Shown: one piece after another, positions 43,109 to 52,634 of the stretch | How the letters are laid out: each line of letters starts with the position of its first letter | How positions within the stretch are numbered: position 1 is the first letter of the stretch | Source of the DNA: JAGNEJ01 sp043757865 | Lineage (GTDB): Bacteria; Verrucomicrobiota; Verrucomicrobiia; Verrucomicrobiales; V1-33 | Assembly: GCA_043757865.1 (NCBI GenBank) | Contig: JAYVOP010000077.1 | Location: 13,602-77,601, forward strand | DNA: 64,000 bases | Direction: 5' to 3' | The notes under the pieces: generated by a model | What the model was told of the DNA's origin: nothing | Databases searched by the model: none | The model's input: the letters and a program-made list of their open reading frames with translations, nothing else | Made by a program: the position numbers and the translations under genes

Positions 43109-45946
43109 ATGAAAACTCCCTTTCGTTCCCTGGCCAGTGCCGGTCTTCGTTTCCTCGCCTTGCTGTTTCCGCTCACTGCCTACTCCCAGGAGGCCATTCC
43201 GTTAGTGGAAAATGACGCCACTTGGAGTGTTTTCGATAATGGAAGCACCCCTACCGGCACCCCGGATTGGAAGCAGTATAACCACGTGCAGACCGGGGCG
43301 TGGAGATCCGCCGTCGGGCCTTTCGGGTATAAGGTGGATGCCGCCTCCCCCACCACTCCCAGCAAAACCGTGACTGAGAAATGTGTGGCCCAAACCCTGC
43401 TGAATTACAGCGTGGGTAACAACCAGCCCGCCAACAAATACGTCACCACTTATTTCCGGAAAACCTTTGACCTCACTGCTACGCAGATTGCTGGTATTGG
43501 AGCCCTCAAGATGGGGGGGCGGTGGGATGATGGGATCGTCGTTTATATCAATGGCATCGAGGTTAGACGGGAAAATATGGCGGCGGGCACCCCGGTTTAT
43601 GCCACCCTAGCATCAGCCGCGATTACCCCGACCGACGACCAAGTTTTTGCCTCATATAATTTTACCACCGGGACTACGAACTTCTTGCGGGTGGGGACCA
43701 ACGTCTTGGCCATAGAACTCCACCAGGCGAGTATCAGTAGCTCAGATACTTTTTTGGATATCAATCTCTCCGCCCTGCCCTCGGTGTCATGTGCTGGGGA
43801 TGTGACGGTGGGCGCGTATCAAGATTTTGATTTTAGTTGGACGCAGCCCAACGGGCCTGGAACCTCACCCAAGCAGTTCAACCGGAACAACGACCAGTCC
43901 CAGCTCAGATATACGCTGGTCTATAGCAAAGTAGATACTGCTCAAACCGGATTCGGTACCGATCCCGTGCGTTATGAGCCCACTTCCTTCAGCACTGGAC
44001 AAGTAAAGATCCAACGCAACACGAACTTCACGATACTAACAGAACGGATCGACGCGCAAAATTTCAAAAACATCCGGGCCTCCGTGGATTTGCGCTCAGA
44101 AACTGATGCCACCCCCTGGACTGCCACGGATCTTCTCCAGGGCTCCCTGCTTTACAGTACGGATGGTGCGCATTACACAGAGGTGCCCTGGTTCAAATAC
44201 CAAGCAGGCGCAGGCTCCACTACTACCACCGTCCTGGTTTCTGAAACTCAGGCAAATCATTGGCAAGTGCCCACGATCGCTGCGGATACGCCAAGCGCGA
44301 CCGCCACCGTGACTGCTGGTAAGGTCACGTCCATTGTCGTAAACTCGACCCAGCAAGGCGGCGGCTATGCCACCCCTCCGACGGTGAGCTTCAGTGGTAG
44401 TGCTGGAACTGGTGCCACCGCTACCGCAGTCCTCACCGCAGGGAAAGTTACCTCCGTAACGGTCAATAACCAGGGGAGCGGTTATACCTCGGCTCCAGTG
44501 GTTTCATTTACCTCCGCCACCTCCCCTATCCGGACTACGAATCCCTCGGATTATGCCGCCTTTAAGCCAGCGACTTGGACGGATTTCAAAACCCCGGGTG
44601 CGTCTGTGTTGAATACCTCCCACGGGTGGCATCCAGGCAACATCCCCGCCGTGCCTCCAGCTGTGAAACAGTTGGGTGGCCTGGGTTATGACCTCAGTCT
44701 TACCCCGTATGACTATAATCAATTTTTAGACGCTTCGAGCATCTCCACCCTCAAATCCGAAATGCTCTTTACTGCCACTCCTTCCTATGCAGGGGAAACC
44801 CGGCTGAACGTCAGAATTCCGTTCACTGTGCCCAGCGTGCCGGGGAATTTTATCACTTCCATGATCAAGGCAGAACTCGCCTTGCGCTATGATGACTCCA
44901 TAGCCGTCTGGGTTGCTAGTGACAAAGACGCGACCACCCGAGCGGGGGTCAAGCTGAACCTGGGCATCGCCACCGAACCCGCCACGGATAGTGCCAATCC
45001 CACGGGCCGTGACGATTCCCTGGCCATGGTTCCAGTGATTTATGACATCACGACCCAACTGAAAGCCATTATTATTCCTGGTGCTAGCAATGTCCTGATC
45101 ATCCGTGGATACAATGCGGGTTCCGGCAGTAATGACCTCCTCGTGCAATCAAAACTCACCGTGACCGCCCCCGTAGTGGATGAAAACAGCCCCGCCGCTC
45201 TTGATAGCGCGGCCTTTTTAATGACCACGAAAACGAGCCCGCTGGGGTTAATTCCCGACGGGGTTACGTCCCTGAAAATCAAAATCGATGGCAAAATCAC
45301 GGGCGAGGCTAATGAGCTAGACGTGCAGTCCTACTACATCGATAATCTGACCACCAGCGGAGATGCTAAATCCGCCATCAACTTGGGGAGCACCTTGGGA
45401 ATTCAACTTCCAACGAGCAAATATACCTTTGCCCAACGGCAACCCATGGCGGACGCGGATGGGGATGGCATCTCTAATCTCCTGGAGTATGCTTTTGGCA
45501 CCGATGCAGGGGTGGCGGCACGTTTCACCACTCTGCCGAGCAATCAGTCCCAAAGCATCACCCCCACCTTTTTCGTGGATGCAGACGGCTTCGTAACCAT
45601 GAAGTTCAGAGTGCTCGGCAATGGGGCCGCCATTGATAACAAGTTTGATAGCAACGGTTATATCCAGGTGAATGATATTCTCTACCAAGCGGAATCCATT
45701 GATGACGCGGGCATCATTGGAGACTGGCAAAGCCGGGAATTCGGCTGGGTTAGCACCGTGTCCAATAACGACGATAAAACCAGCACCGTGACCATCAAAC
45801 GTCTGACTCAGGACGTCGCGACTCCTGGACACCCAACCGGATTCCCCATCCCACGGTATTTTTACCGCATCCGTGTCAGCACCTTCCGGGACGCCTGGGT
45901 AAACGATGTCACGGAAGCCACAAAGTGCCCATTCCCAGAACTGTAA
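43109..45946 (+). CDS. Large secreted protein preceding the pseudopilin genes
   Basis: 945 residues from ATG 43109, chosen for the signal peptide (MKTPFRSLASAGLRFLALLF). Domain 1 (about 28-225) is a galactose-binding-like beta sandwich of the kind also seen in the giant protein at 55741, with WDDGIVVYINGIEVRRENMA. Later two tandem glycine-rich units near residues 395-475 repeat TAGKVTSIVVN/TAGKVTSVTVN, GGYATPPTVSFSG/SGYTSAPVVSFTS. The C-terminus has one TSP3/dockerin-type calcium loop, DADGDGISNLLEYAFGTDAG. It has no N-terminal type IV pilin motif, so I do not call it cassette protein A, although it occupies that position. Function is unknown, likely a cargo or structural adhesin of the block. 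Confidence 0.7.
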   Translation: MKTPFRSLASAGLRFLALLFPLTAYSQEAIPLVENDATWSVFDNGSTPTGTPDWKQYNHVQTGAWRSAVGPFGYKVDAASPTTPSKTVTEKCVAQTLLNYSVGNNQPANKYVTTYFRKTFDLTATQIAGIGALKMGGRWDDGIVVYINGIEVRRENMAAGTPVYATLASAAITPTDDQVFASYNFTTGTTNFLRVGTNVLAIELHQASISSSDTFLDINLSALPSVSCAGDVTVGAYQDFDFSWTQPNGPGTSPKQFNRNNDQSQLRYTLVYSKVDTAQTGFGTDPVRYEPTSFSTGQVKIQRNTNFTILTERIDAQNFKNIRASVDLRSETDATPWTATDLLQGSLLYSTDGAHYTEVPWFKYQAGAGSTTTTVLVSETQANHWQVPTIAADTPSATATVTAGKVTSIVVNSTQQGGGYATPPTVSFSGSAGTGATATAVLTAGKVTSVTVNNQGSGYTSAPVVSFTSATSPIRTTNPSDYAAFKPATWTDFKTPGASVLNTSHGWHPGNIPAVPPAVKQLGGLGYDLSLTPYDYNQFLDASSISTLKSEMLFTATPSYAGETRLNVRIPFTVPSVPGNFITSMIKAELALRYDDSIAVWVASDKDATTRAGVKLNLGIATEPATDSANPTGRDDSLAMVPVIYDITTQLKAIIIPGASNVLIIRGYNAGSGSNDLLVQSKLTVTAPVVDENSPAALDSAAFLMTTKTSPLGLIPDGVTSLKIKIDGKITGEANELDVQSYYIDNLTTSGDAKSAINLGSTLGIQLPTSKYTFAQRQPMADADGDGISNLLEYAFGTDAGVAARFTTLPSNQSQSITPTFFVDADGFVTMKFRVLGNGAAIDNKFDSNGYIQVNDILYQAESIDDAGIIGDWQSREFGWVSTVSNNDDKTSTVTIKRLTQDVATPGHPTGFPIPRYFYRIRVSTFRDAWVNDVTEATKCPFPEL

Positions 45947-46042
45947 CGCCACCAAGCCAGCCCCATATTTCGAGAACCGTAGATTTTCCTTGCCAACTTT
46001 GCCATGTAAATGCATTGTAAACACAAATTCAGAAAATACCCG

Positions 46043-46612
46043 ATGAAAACAATTCACCATCCAAATAACCAAGGCTTCAGTCTCATCGAAGTGATCGTCG
46101 CCATGGGCATTGTCTCCACTGTGATGGTTGGGCTCATCGGCATTATGCCGAGTGGAGTCGCCAGCCTGCATGAAGCCTCCACTGTGGCCATTCAATCACG
46201 CATTGTGCAAGAACTAGTAAGTGATGCGCAACAATCTACCTGGAATGATGTAGCCCCCAGCGCCAATACCGTTCCGCAGCCCAAACTCACGGAAATCTTG
46301 GGGACGAGCAATATGCGAAAATATGATTCCCAAGGAAACCTTCTGACCGGAGCATCAGGTGCCAACCAGAGCGTTACCTACGTGGCGCTGACGGAGCTAG
46401 ATACGGCATCCACGTCAACCGGAGGCCCCGTAATTATGGGCTATGGAGCGGGATATACGCATCTCCGCCGGGTCAATATTTATGTGGAATACACTCCCGG
46501 TGGGCGAACGCCCTCCCCCAAGGACATCACCCATAGTAAATTCGTTAAGAAATACAGCTTACTGCTCGCTAACATGGGAACCAACGAAGGTATCACTGGA
46601 GGCGCTAATTAA
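46043..46612 (+). CDS. Pseudopilin, Verru_Chthon cassette protein B-like
   Basis: 189 residues from ATG 46043. A leader with a prepilin peptidase site GFSLIEVIVAMGI (cut after the Gly at about residue 13; the Glu at mature position 5 is present), then a hydrophobic helix VSTVMVGLIGIMPSG and SRIVQELVSDAQQSTW. This matches the pattern I recall for Verru_Chthon cassette protein B. Type IV pseudopilins assemble in the inner membrane. Its neighbours on both sides are exported or pilin-like. No secretin, ATPase or prepilin peptidase is in the window. Confidence 0.8.
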   Translation: MKTIHHPNNQGFSLIEVIVAMGIVSTVMVGLIGIMPSGVASLHEASTVAIQSRIVQELVSDAQQSTWNDVAPSANTVPQPKLTEILGTSNMRKYDSQGNLLTGASGANQSVTYVALTELDTASTSTGGPVIMGYGAGYTHLRRVNIYVEYTPGGRTPSPKDITHSKFVKKYSLLLANMGTNEGITGGAN

Positions 46613-46647
46613 TTAACGTCACATCCTTTCCCCCCAATTTTTCACGC

Positions 46648-47871
46648 ATGAAAACTTCTTCCCTGCGGCCCCAGGCCGGCTTTAGTTTGATCGAATTGAT
46701 GGTCTCCGTGGCTGTCTTGAGTTTGGTCATGGTGCTGGTCTTCCAGATGCTGGAAAACACCCAAGCAACCTTTAAAAAGGCTCGGGACTCCGTTTCCGAG
46801 TATAAAGACGCGCGTAATGGTTTTGATGCCATCACGCGGCGGATGAGCCAGGCGACGCTGAACACCTACTGGCAGGTGGGTAGGAGCGCGGCAGGAGCAG
46901 CCACGAAATTTGAAAAGGCCTCAGATCTGCACTTTGTCTCTGGTCCGACGGAGCTTGTGATGGGCCCCACGCTTCCGGCCAATGCGGGGCCGCGCACCAC
47001 GCATTGTGTGTTCTTCCAGGCACCCACTGGATATTCTGCCGCCGTGTCCACCTCCTCTGGATCCGTGGGATCTTTGGAGTATGGCAACTTCCCTAACTTA
47101 TTAAATGCTTGGGGCTATTTCGTCGAATTTGGCGATGACCGCTCAGAACGTCCCGCCTATTTAAATAGTTTGGCTAATCCCCCCCGCCCACGGATTCGCT
47201 TTCGACTGATGGAATTCTCCCAACTCGCAGAAGGTCTCCAGATCTATGCGGAGCAACTTAGCTTGAAGCCTAAGTCCAGTTCCCCAGCGGTGCTCAATCG
47301 CTGGTTCCTCAATGACTCCTCGTTCGGTGTGAACAGCGTTAATAATTACCAATTCGCCACCGCAGATACCTCCGCTCTAAACTTACCGCCCTCAAGCCGG
47401 ATGATTGCAGAGAACATCATCGCCCTCATCGTTCTTCCAGCGGAGGCCCTCACGGATAAATATCGGGATAAGTTAGCTCCCAATTACTACTATGACTCCA
47501 GGGCTTTCCAAAGTTCGAACATCGGCCAAGCGGGTTCCACTTTAAATGTGGACAAAAGTATGCAGGCGTTGCCGCCCATCGTGGATGTGACCATGGTGGC
47601 GGTCGATGAGGCCGACTTTAAGCGCTTCTCCCAGTCCAAGGGCGTGGATAGCGTGTCAGGATTCGCGGCGTGCAACTTCACCACGGATCTGTTCAAGAAG
47701 GCGGAAAACTATGATCGTGATCTCGTCAGCTTGCGTGGCATCCTCAGTGACTCCTCCTCCGGTAGTAAGGCCAAAGAAATCAAATTCCGCGTCTTCCGGG
47801 CTAGCGTGCGCCTGCGGGAGTCGAAAGGCCTCGGCACGGTCACGAACGGTAAGGCCACAGGCGGAAACTAA
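46648..47871 (+). CDS. Large pseudopilin, Verru_Chthon cassette protein C-like
   Basis: 407 residues, ATG 46648, 35 bp after the B-like gene. Prepilin site GFSLIELMVSVAVLSLVMVL near residue 11 with Glu at mature position 5. A helical stalk follows, and then the cassette C signature DAITRRMSQATLNTYWQVG near residue 55-75. The C-terminal 330 residues form a large mixed domain (FARNGPRTTHCVF-like, then SSRMIAENIIALIVLPAEAL). Such minor pseudopilins cap type II-like pili. The order B-C-D is conserved in Verrucomicrobiota. Confidence 0.8.
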   Translation: MKTSSLRPQAGFSLIELMVSVAVLSLVMVLVFQMLENTQATFKKARDSVSEYKDARNGFDAITRRMSQATLNTYWQVGRSAAGAATKFEKASDLHFVSGPTELVMGPTLPANAGPRTTHCVFFQAPTGYSAAVSTSSGSVGSLEYGNFPNLLNAWGYFVEFGDDRSERPAYLNSLANPPRPRIRFRLMEFSQLAEGLQIYAEQLSLKPKSSSPAVLNRWFLNDSSFGVNSVNNYQFATADTSALNLPPSSRMIAENIIALIVLPAEALTDKYRDKLAPNYYYDSRAFQSSNIGQAGSTLNVDKSMQALPPIVDVTMVAVDEADFKRFSQSKGVDSVSGFAACNFTTDLFKKAENYDRDLVSLRGILSDSSSGSKAKEIKFRVFRASVRLRESKGLGTVTNGKATGGN

Positions 47872-47892
47872 TCTAACCTCCTCCCTCTCCTC

Positions 47893-48561
47893 ATGAAATT
47901 TTCCCATCGCCATTCCTCACTACGGAAGTTCGGGTTTACCCTGATCGAACTCCTCGTCGTCGTCGGCGTCATCTCCCTACTGCTGGTCATGACTGCGCCT
48001 ACGATGTCCGCTGCCTTTAAAGGCTCCAAGCTCACCCAAGGGGCCGAGGCCTTTCGGAACCTCATTAATCAGGCTCACCAGACTGCATTAAAAAATAATT
48101 CTCCCGTGGAGGTTCGCTTTTACAGCTATGATGATCCTGACACCCCAGAAACGAAGGATCAATATTTGGCGGCTCGCCTCTATCTCGTGAAGCTCACAGT
48201 GGATGCGGGCGGAGTTCAAAAAAAGAAAGCGGAGGCCATTGGCAACATCCTCAAACTGCCCGCCGGAGTGGTGATCAGTGACCTGCCCACGCAATCTACC
48301 CTCCTCGACCCCGCCCAAGTAAGCCGTGGACGTGAGAGCATTAAAGGCATCTCTGCGGATGGAAATGCCATGGAGGTGCCCTTCCTAGCCTTCGAGATTC
48401 GCGCGGATGGCTCAGTGAATCTAGATCGTGATCGACGGTGGTTTCTGACCTTCATGACGCGAGATACCCTGAATCAAGGTCTTCAAAGCACACCTCCAGA
48501 CTACGTTTGCCTCCAGGTGAACGTCTATACCTCAGACGTGCGTTGGTATCATCCTAACTAG
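47893..48561 (+). CDS. Pseudopilin, Verru_Chthon cassette protein D-like
   Basis: 222 residues, ATG 47893, 21 bp after the C-like gene. Prepilin site GFTLIELLVVVGVISLLLVM at residue 14 with Glu at mature position 5. The following KLTQGAEAFRNLINQAHQTAL near 45-65 and PVEVRFYSYDDP near 70 match cassette protein D. It ends the pilin run; the DUF1800 gene starts 77 bp later. Predicted location: inner membrane pilus, then periplasm. Confidence 0.8.
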   Translation: MKFSHRHSSLRKFGFTLIELLVVVGVISLLLVMTAPTMSAAFKGSKLTQGAEAFRNLINQAHQTALKNNSPVEVRFYSYDDPDTPETKDQYLAARLYLVKLTVDAGGVQKKKAEAIGNILKLPAGVVISDLPTQSTLLDPAQVSRGRESIKGISADGNAMEVPFLAFEIRADGSVNLDRDRRWFLTFMTRDTLNQGLQSTPPDYVCLQVNVYTSDVRWYHPN

Positions 48562-48604
48562 GGCCGCTGGGGCCACAAAATAGGGAGTGCCCCTAAAGTG
48601 CCAT

Positions 48605-48632
48605 TGGTGGTTCGGCGGAAACCTGCTACAAA
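48605..48632 (+). promoter_or_regulatory. Possible promoter giving a leaderless DUF1800 transcript
   Basis: TTGGTG (48604-48609) and TACAAA (48627-48632) are 17 bp apart. The start would fall at or next to the ATG at 48639, so the mRNA would be leaderless. The -35 box is weak. Confidence 0.3.
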
Positions 48633-48638
48633 TGCCGT

Positions 48639-51215
48639 ATGTCCGCCTTGCCCCACATTACAATTTTACTCCTCAGCCTAGGACTGGTGCCCAGCGCGCT
48701 CGGCTTAGATGCGAATACGAATCAGCAGAGCGACATCTGGGAGACGTTCTATAGTGCATTCAATCTGCCCGCGAATGGTGATGCTGACGCGGATGGATTT
48801 ACCAATGCCGTCGAAAGCCTCGCGGGCACGAATCCTCAGGATGCCGCCTCCCATCCCGCGCTCACCTGCTTAATGAACGGGGGACACCTCAATCTTTCCT
48901 GGCCGAGCGAGGCCGGGAAACTCTACGCCATCTACCGCAGCCTCGATCTCAGCAACGGCAGCTTCCTGTTGCAGGACACTGCCGTGGGAGACGGCTCCTC
49001 GCTGCTTCGAGGCTACCCGCTGGCGGGCAGCCGGGGATTCTTCCGCATCCAAGCCTCGGATGTGGACACCGACGGGGATGGCCTAACGGATTGGGATGAG
49101 GGGAAACTGGGCTTCAATACCACGCTGAATCATACGGATCGCAATGACACCGCCGACCTCGCTCGCGTGCAATCCGGCTTGAACATCGGCGGCTCCATTA
49201 CCGTGGGCCTCGTGGATGGAGAAATGCGCGAAGACTGGCCAGACGCTGGCCTCGTGGTCATCCGCCGCTCGGGTGGGCTGAAGCCGCTCACCATCAACCT
49301 CGCCTTCACTGGCACCGCTACCCGCAATGTGGATTACACTACCGACCTTCCCGCCACCCAAATCTCCCTGCCCTTGGGCGCGCGCGAGGCCGTGGTGGTG
49401 CTGCATCCGTTCAATGATTCCCTCACCGAGGGCGTAGAAACCATCACCCTTACGGCCCTAGCTGGCAGTGGCTACACGTTAGGCTCAGCCCTCAGCGCTA
49501 CGGTAAATTTAGCGGATGCCGCACCCCAGCCGGGCCTCAAGGCCGCCGCGCGTTTCCTCCTCCAGGCCGCCTACGGCCCAGATCAAGACACCACGGGAAA
49601 CAATATTCCCGAGAACGTCGAAAGCCTCATGGCCACCACCTTCGATGCGTGGATGGAGGATCAGTTCACCCGTCCGTTAGGATACCTCCAACCCTACACT
49701 GCGTGGGCCGTGGCGAATGCCAATGCCATCGCGCTCTACGGGAACTACAAAGAGCACGCATGGTGGTCCCGCGCCATGGGCGCGCCCAAGCTGCGCCCAG
49801 ACAACACCTCCACGCAACTAGCAGATCCTCTGCGCCAGCGCATGGCCTTTGCGCTCAGTGAAATCTTGGTCGTCTCCGACCGCCCAGAGACGTTAGGCGT
49901 CGATCAAGTCGGCATGGCAAATTACTATGACCTCATGGTGAAATATGCCTTTGGAAATTACCGAGAGCTCCTTCTCGAGGTCGCGCTGCATCCCGTCATG
50001 GGCGTGTATCTGAGCCACTTGGGAAATCAGAAAGCCAACCTCGCCCTGAACCTCCACCCAGACGAAAACTTCGCACGCGAGGTCATGCAACTTTTCTCCA
50101 TTGGCCTGTGGCAACTCAATCGCAATGGCACCCGCCAAGTGGACGCCCAAGGGCATTTCATCCCCACGTATAACAATGGCGACATCACGGAGCTGGCCCG
50201 CGTCTTCACCGGGTTCACCTTTCCTGATAGCACGAGTTTCAATCCAAATAATCAAGCCAATGGAGACAAAACGCACGCCATGAAATGCTGGGATGCCTAC
50301 CATGATCTAGCTCCCAAGATCCTCCTGAATGGCCTCACTACGCCTGCACGCGTGGCCAGTGCCACCAACACCGGCACCGCTGGCCTAGCGGATGTCACGG
50401 CGGCCATCGAGAATCTTTTCAATCATCCTAACGTCGGCCCGTTCCTCAGCCTGCGCTTGATCCAGCGTTTCGTAACCTCCAATCCTAGCCCCAGCTACAT
50501 CGACCGCGTGGCCGCTAAATTTAACGACAACGGCAGCGGCCAGCGGGGAGATTTGCGAGCCGTCATCAAAGCCATCTTGCTCGACCCCGAGGCGCGCGAT
50601 CCCGCCATGCTGGACCTGCCCACCTGGGGGAAACTGCGCGAGCCATTGCTCCGCGTCGTCAACCTCGCGCGGGCTTTTAACGCGGCTTCCACTGATGGTT
50701 ACTATCCGCTTGATCAGTTCGTGCTGGATCATCTCCAAGACCCTATGAACGCTCCCAGCGTCTTCAATTTCTTTCTCCCTAACTACAGCCCACCAGGGAA
50801 AATCACCGATCTAGGCCTAGCCGCACCCGAGTTCCAGATCCTCAATGCCAGCTCCGCCATCACTGCTGCCAACTATTTCTATAGTGCCATTGGTAACAAC
50901 GACCTCGCTCGTTGGGGCACTGGCACTGCGAGCTATGCCGCGCGACTGAACTTGAATCCAGAGCTGGCCATGATCGTGCCCGTGGCGCAGATCAGCGCGA
51001 ATACGCCCACGCCACTGGTGAACCTGGATACGGACGCCCTGATCCGTCGTTTGGACCTCTCCCTCATGGGCGGCACCATGTCTCCGCAGCTTTTCCAGAT
51101 CATCCGCGAGTCCATTCCACGCCTTGCCAGTCCTAGCTGGCAGTGGCATCGGGAACGCTTGCGGCTGGCCATCACCCTCATTGTCACCTCTGCAGAATTC
51201 AACGTCCTCCGCTAA
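48639..51215 (+). CDS. Exported DUF1800 protein with calcium-repeat and Calx-beta-like domains
   Basis: 858 residues. Sec signal (MSALPHITILLLSLGLVPSA). TSP3/dockerin-type calcium loops around residues 46-60 (GDADADGFTNAVESLAGTNP) and 146-160 (DTDGDGLTDWDEGKLGF), then a Calx-beta-like domain (about 190-285, GGLKPLTINLAFTGTATRNV) and DUF1800 (about 300-855), with NFAREVMQLFSIGLWQLN and ELARVFTGF. DUF1800 and DUF1501 proteins occur as exported pairs in Planctomycetes and Verrucomicrobiota and may oxidise or process polysaccharides. It abuts the DUF1501 gene: its TAA is directly followed by the ATG. Confidence 0.9.
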   Translation: MSALPHITILLLSLGLVPSALGLDANTNQQSDIWETFYSAFNLPANGDADADGFTNAVESLAGTNPQDAASHPALTCLMNGGHLNLSWPSEAGKLYAIYRSLDLSNGSFLLQDTAVGDGSSLLRGYPLAGSRGFFRIQASDVDTDGDGLTDWDEGKLGFNTTLNHTDRNDTADLARVQSGLNIGGSITVGLVDGEMREDWPDAGLVVIRRSGGLKPLTINLAFTGTATRNVDYTTDLPATQISLPLGAREAVVVLHPFNDSLTEGVETITLTALAGSGYTLGSALSATVNLADAAPQPGLKAAARFLLQAAYGPDQDTTGNNIPENVESLMATTFDAWMEDQFTRPLGYLQPYTAWAVANANAIALYGNYKEHAWWSRAMGAPKLRPDNTSTQLADPLRQRMAFALSEILVVSDRPETLGVDQVGMANYYDLMVKYAFGNYRELLLEVALHPVMGVYLSHLGNQKANLALNLHPDENFAREVMQLFSIGLWQLNRNGTRQVDAQGHFIPTYNNGDITELARVFTGFTFPDSTSFNPNNQANGDKTHAMKCWDAYHDLAPKILLNGLTTPARVASATNTGTAGLADVTAAIENLFNHPNVGPFLSLRLIQRFVTSNPSPSYIDRVAAKFNDNGSGQRGDLRAVIKAILLDPEARDPAMLDLPTWGKLREPLLRVVNLARAFNAASTDGYYPLDQFVLDHLQDPMNAPSVFNFFLPNYSPPGKITDLGLAAPEFQILNASSAITAANYFYSAIGNNDLARWGTGTASYAARLNLNPELAMIVPVAQISANTPTPLVNLDTDALIRRLDLSLMGGTMSPQLFQIIRESIPRLASPSWQWHRERLRLAITLIVTSAEFNVLR

Positions 51216-52634
51216 ATGAAGCCCACCACCCGACGCTACTTTCTTGGCTCAGCGAGCTGCTCTGCCGTTAGCTCCCTGCCCATTTTGAATACGCTGCTGA
51301 ACCTCCAGTTCGCAGAGAAAATATCCGCCGTCACGGCTCCTCCGAACTCCGAATACCGCGCGTTAGTGTGCCTCTTTTTTGCCGGGGGAAATGATAGTTA
51401 TAACATGCTCGTGCCGCGTGATCCTAGCGCCTACGCCACCTATCAGGCCAGCCGATCGAACCTCGCCCTCGCCCCAGCGCAGCTCATCGACATCCACCCG
51501 CCCGGCCAGTCAGCGTTTGCCGTGCATGGCGGGATGCCAGAGATAGCCACCCTGTTTGGCAATAGCAAAGCAGCCTTCGTGGCCAACGTCGGCACGCTGA
51601 TTGAGCCCGTGCAGACGCGGCAGCAAGTCACCGCCCTTTCCAAGCAACTCCCCCTCGGTCTCTATTCCCATTCTGACCAGATCGAACAATGGCAGACCAG
51701 CATTCCTAACAGCCGGGCGGGCATCGGCTGGGCTGGGCGCACGGCAGATCTTTTAAAAGGGCTCAACACCAATCCGCTGATCCCCATGAACATTTCTCTA
51801 GACGGCAGCAACGTCTGGCAGACGGGCAATACCGTGGCGGAATACGCCATCACCCCGGACGGAGCCACCGCCCTCACCAACTATCAAAAGGCCTGGCAGG
51901 CCAATGATACCACGCGCCAAGCTCTCAGCCAGGGCGTGGATAGCCAGCTCGCATTGCAATATTCCAACGTGTTAATGCAGACGTTTAACCAACGGAAAAA
52001 AGCCGCCATGGATGCCTACGATGTCTATGCCACCGCCAGCGCACCCGCGTTGCCAGCAGGCGTCACTTGGCCATCCACCTACGTGGGCAGTCGCCTGCAA
52101 CAAATCGCCAAGGCCATCCAAGGCCACACTGCTATGGGGGCCAAACGCCAGACCTTCTTCATCCAATTCGGCGGCTGGGATCATCACAGCGGCGTGCTCG
52201 CTTACCAAGCCCAGATGCTGCCGCAGGTCAGTGCTGCCATCAGCGCCTTCTACGCCAGCCTAACGGCTATGAATTTACAAAATAGCGTCACCCTTTTTAC
52301 CGCGTCGGACTTCGGTCGCTCCCTCACCAGCAACGGCCAAGGCAGCGATCACGCTTGGGGCGGGAACCATCTCGTGGTCGGCGGATCCGTGTTAGGAAAT
52401 AAAATTTACGGCACCTATCCTGACCTAGCCGTGAACCCCAGTGTCGGAGCCGAGGTCAATCCCCTGGACACGGGCGCGGGCCGCCTCATTCCCACCACTA
52501 GTTGCGATCAATACTTTGCCGAGCTGGCCCTCTGGTTAGGCGTGAGCAAGACCGACCTCCCGCTTGTGCTGCCGAATATCGGAAATTTCTACAGCCCCAC
52601 CAGCAGCGCGCCACCGCTGGGCTTCATGGCTTAG
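51216..52634 (+). CDS. Tat-exported DUF1501 protein
   Basis: 472 residues. N-terminus MKPTTRRYFLGSASCS carries a Tat-type RRxFLG motif, then a hydrophobic stretch. DUF1501 motifs: GGNDSYNMLVPRDPS near residue 53-66, HSDQIEQWQTS near 150, FFIQFGGWDHHSG near 310-322, and TASDFGRSLTSNGQGSDHAWG near 358-378. The family belongs to the alkaline phosphatase-like superfamily fold by some predictions, with conserved His/Asp residues. Its stop overlaps that of the convergent lgt gene at 52631-52634. The gene follows DUF1800 without a gap and is probably translationally coupled. Confidence 0.92.
   Translation: MKPTTRRYFLGSASCSAVSSLPILNTLLNLQFAEKISAVTAPPNSEYRALVCLFFAGGNDSYNMLVPRDPSAYATYQASRSNLALAPAQLIDIHPPGQSAFAVHGGMPEIATLFGNSKAAFVANVGTLIEPVQTRQQVTALSKQLPLGLYSHSDQIEQWQTSIPNSRAGIGWAGRTADLLKGLNTNPLIPMNISLDGSNVWQTGNTVAEYAITPDGATALTNYQKAWQANDTTRQALSQGVDSQLALQYSNVLMQTFNQRKKAAMDAYDVYATASAPALPAGVTWPSTYVGSRLQQIAKAIQGHTAMGAKRQTFFIQFGGWDHHSGVLAYQAQMLPQVSAAISAFYASLTAMNLQNSVTLFTASDFGRSLTSNGQGSDHAWGGNHLVVGGSVLGNKIYGTYPDLAVNPSVGAEVNPLDTGAGRLIPTTSCDQYFAELALWLGVSKTDLPLVLPNIGNFYSPTSSAPPLGFMA

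Noticed and set aside
45317..46195. A 290-codon minus-strand frame opposite the end of the secreted protein and pseudopilin B
   Set aside because: Overlaps two well-supported genes and has no motif; antisense shadow.
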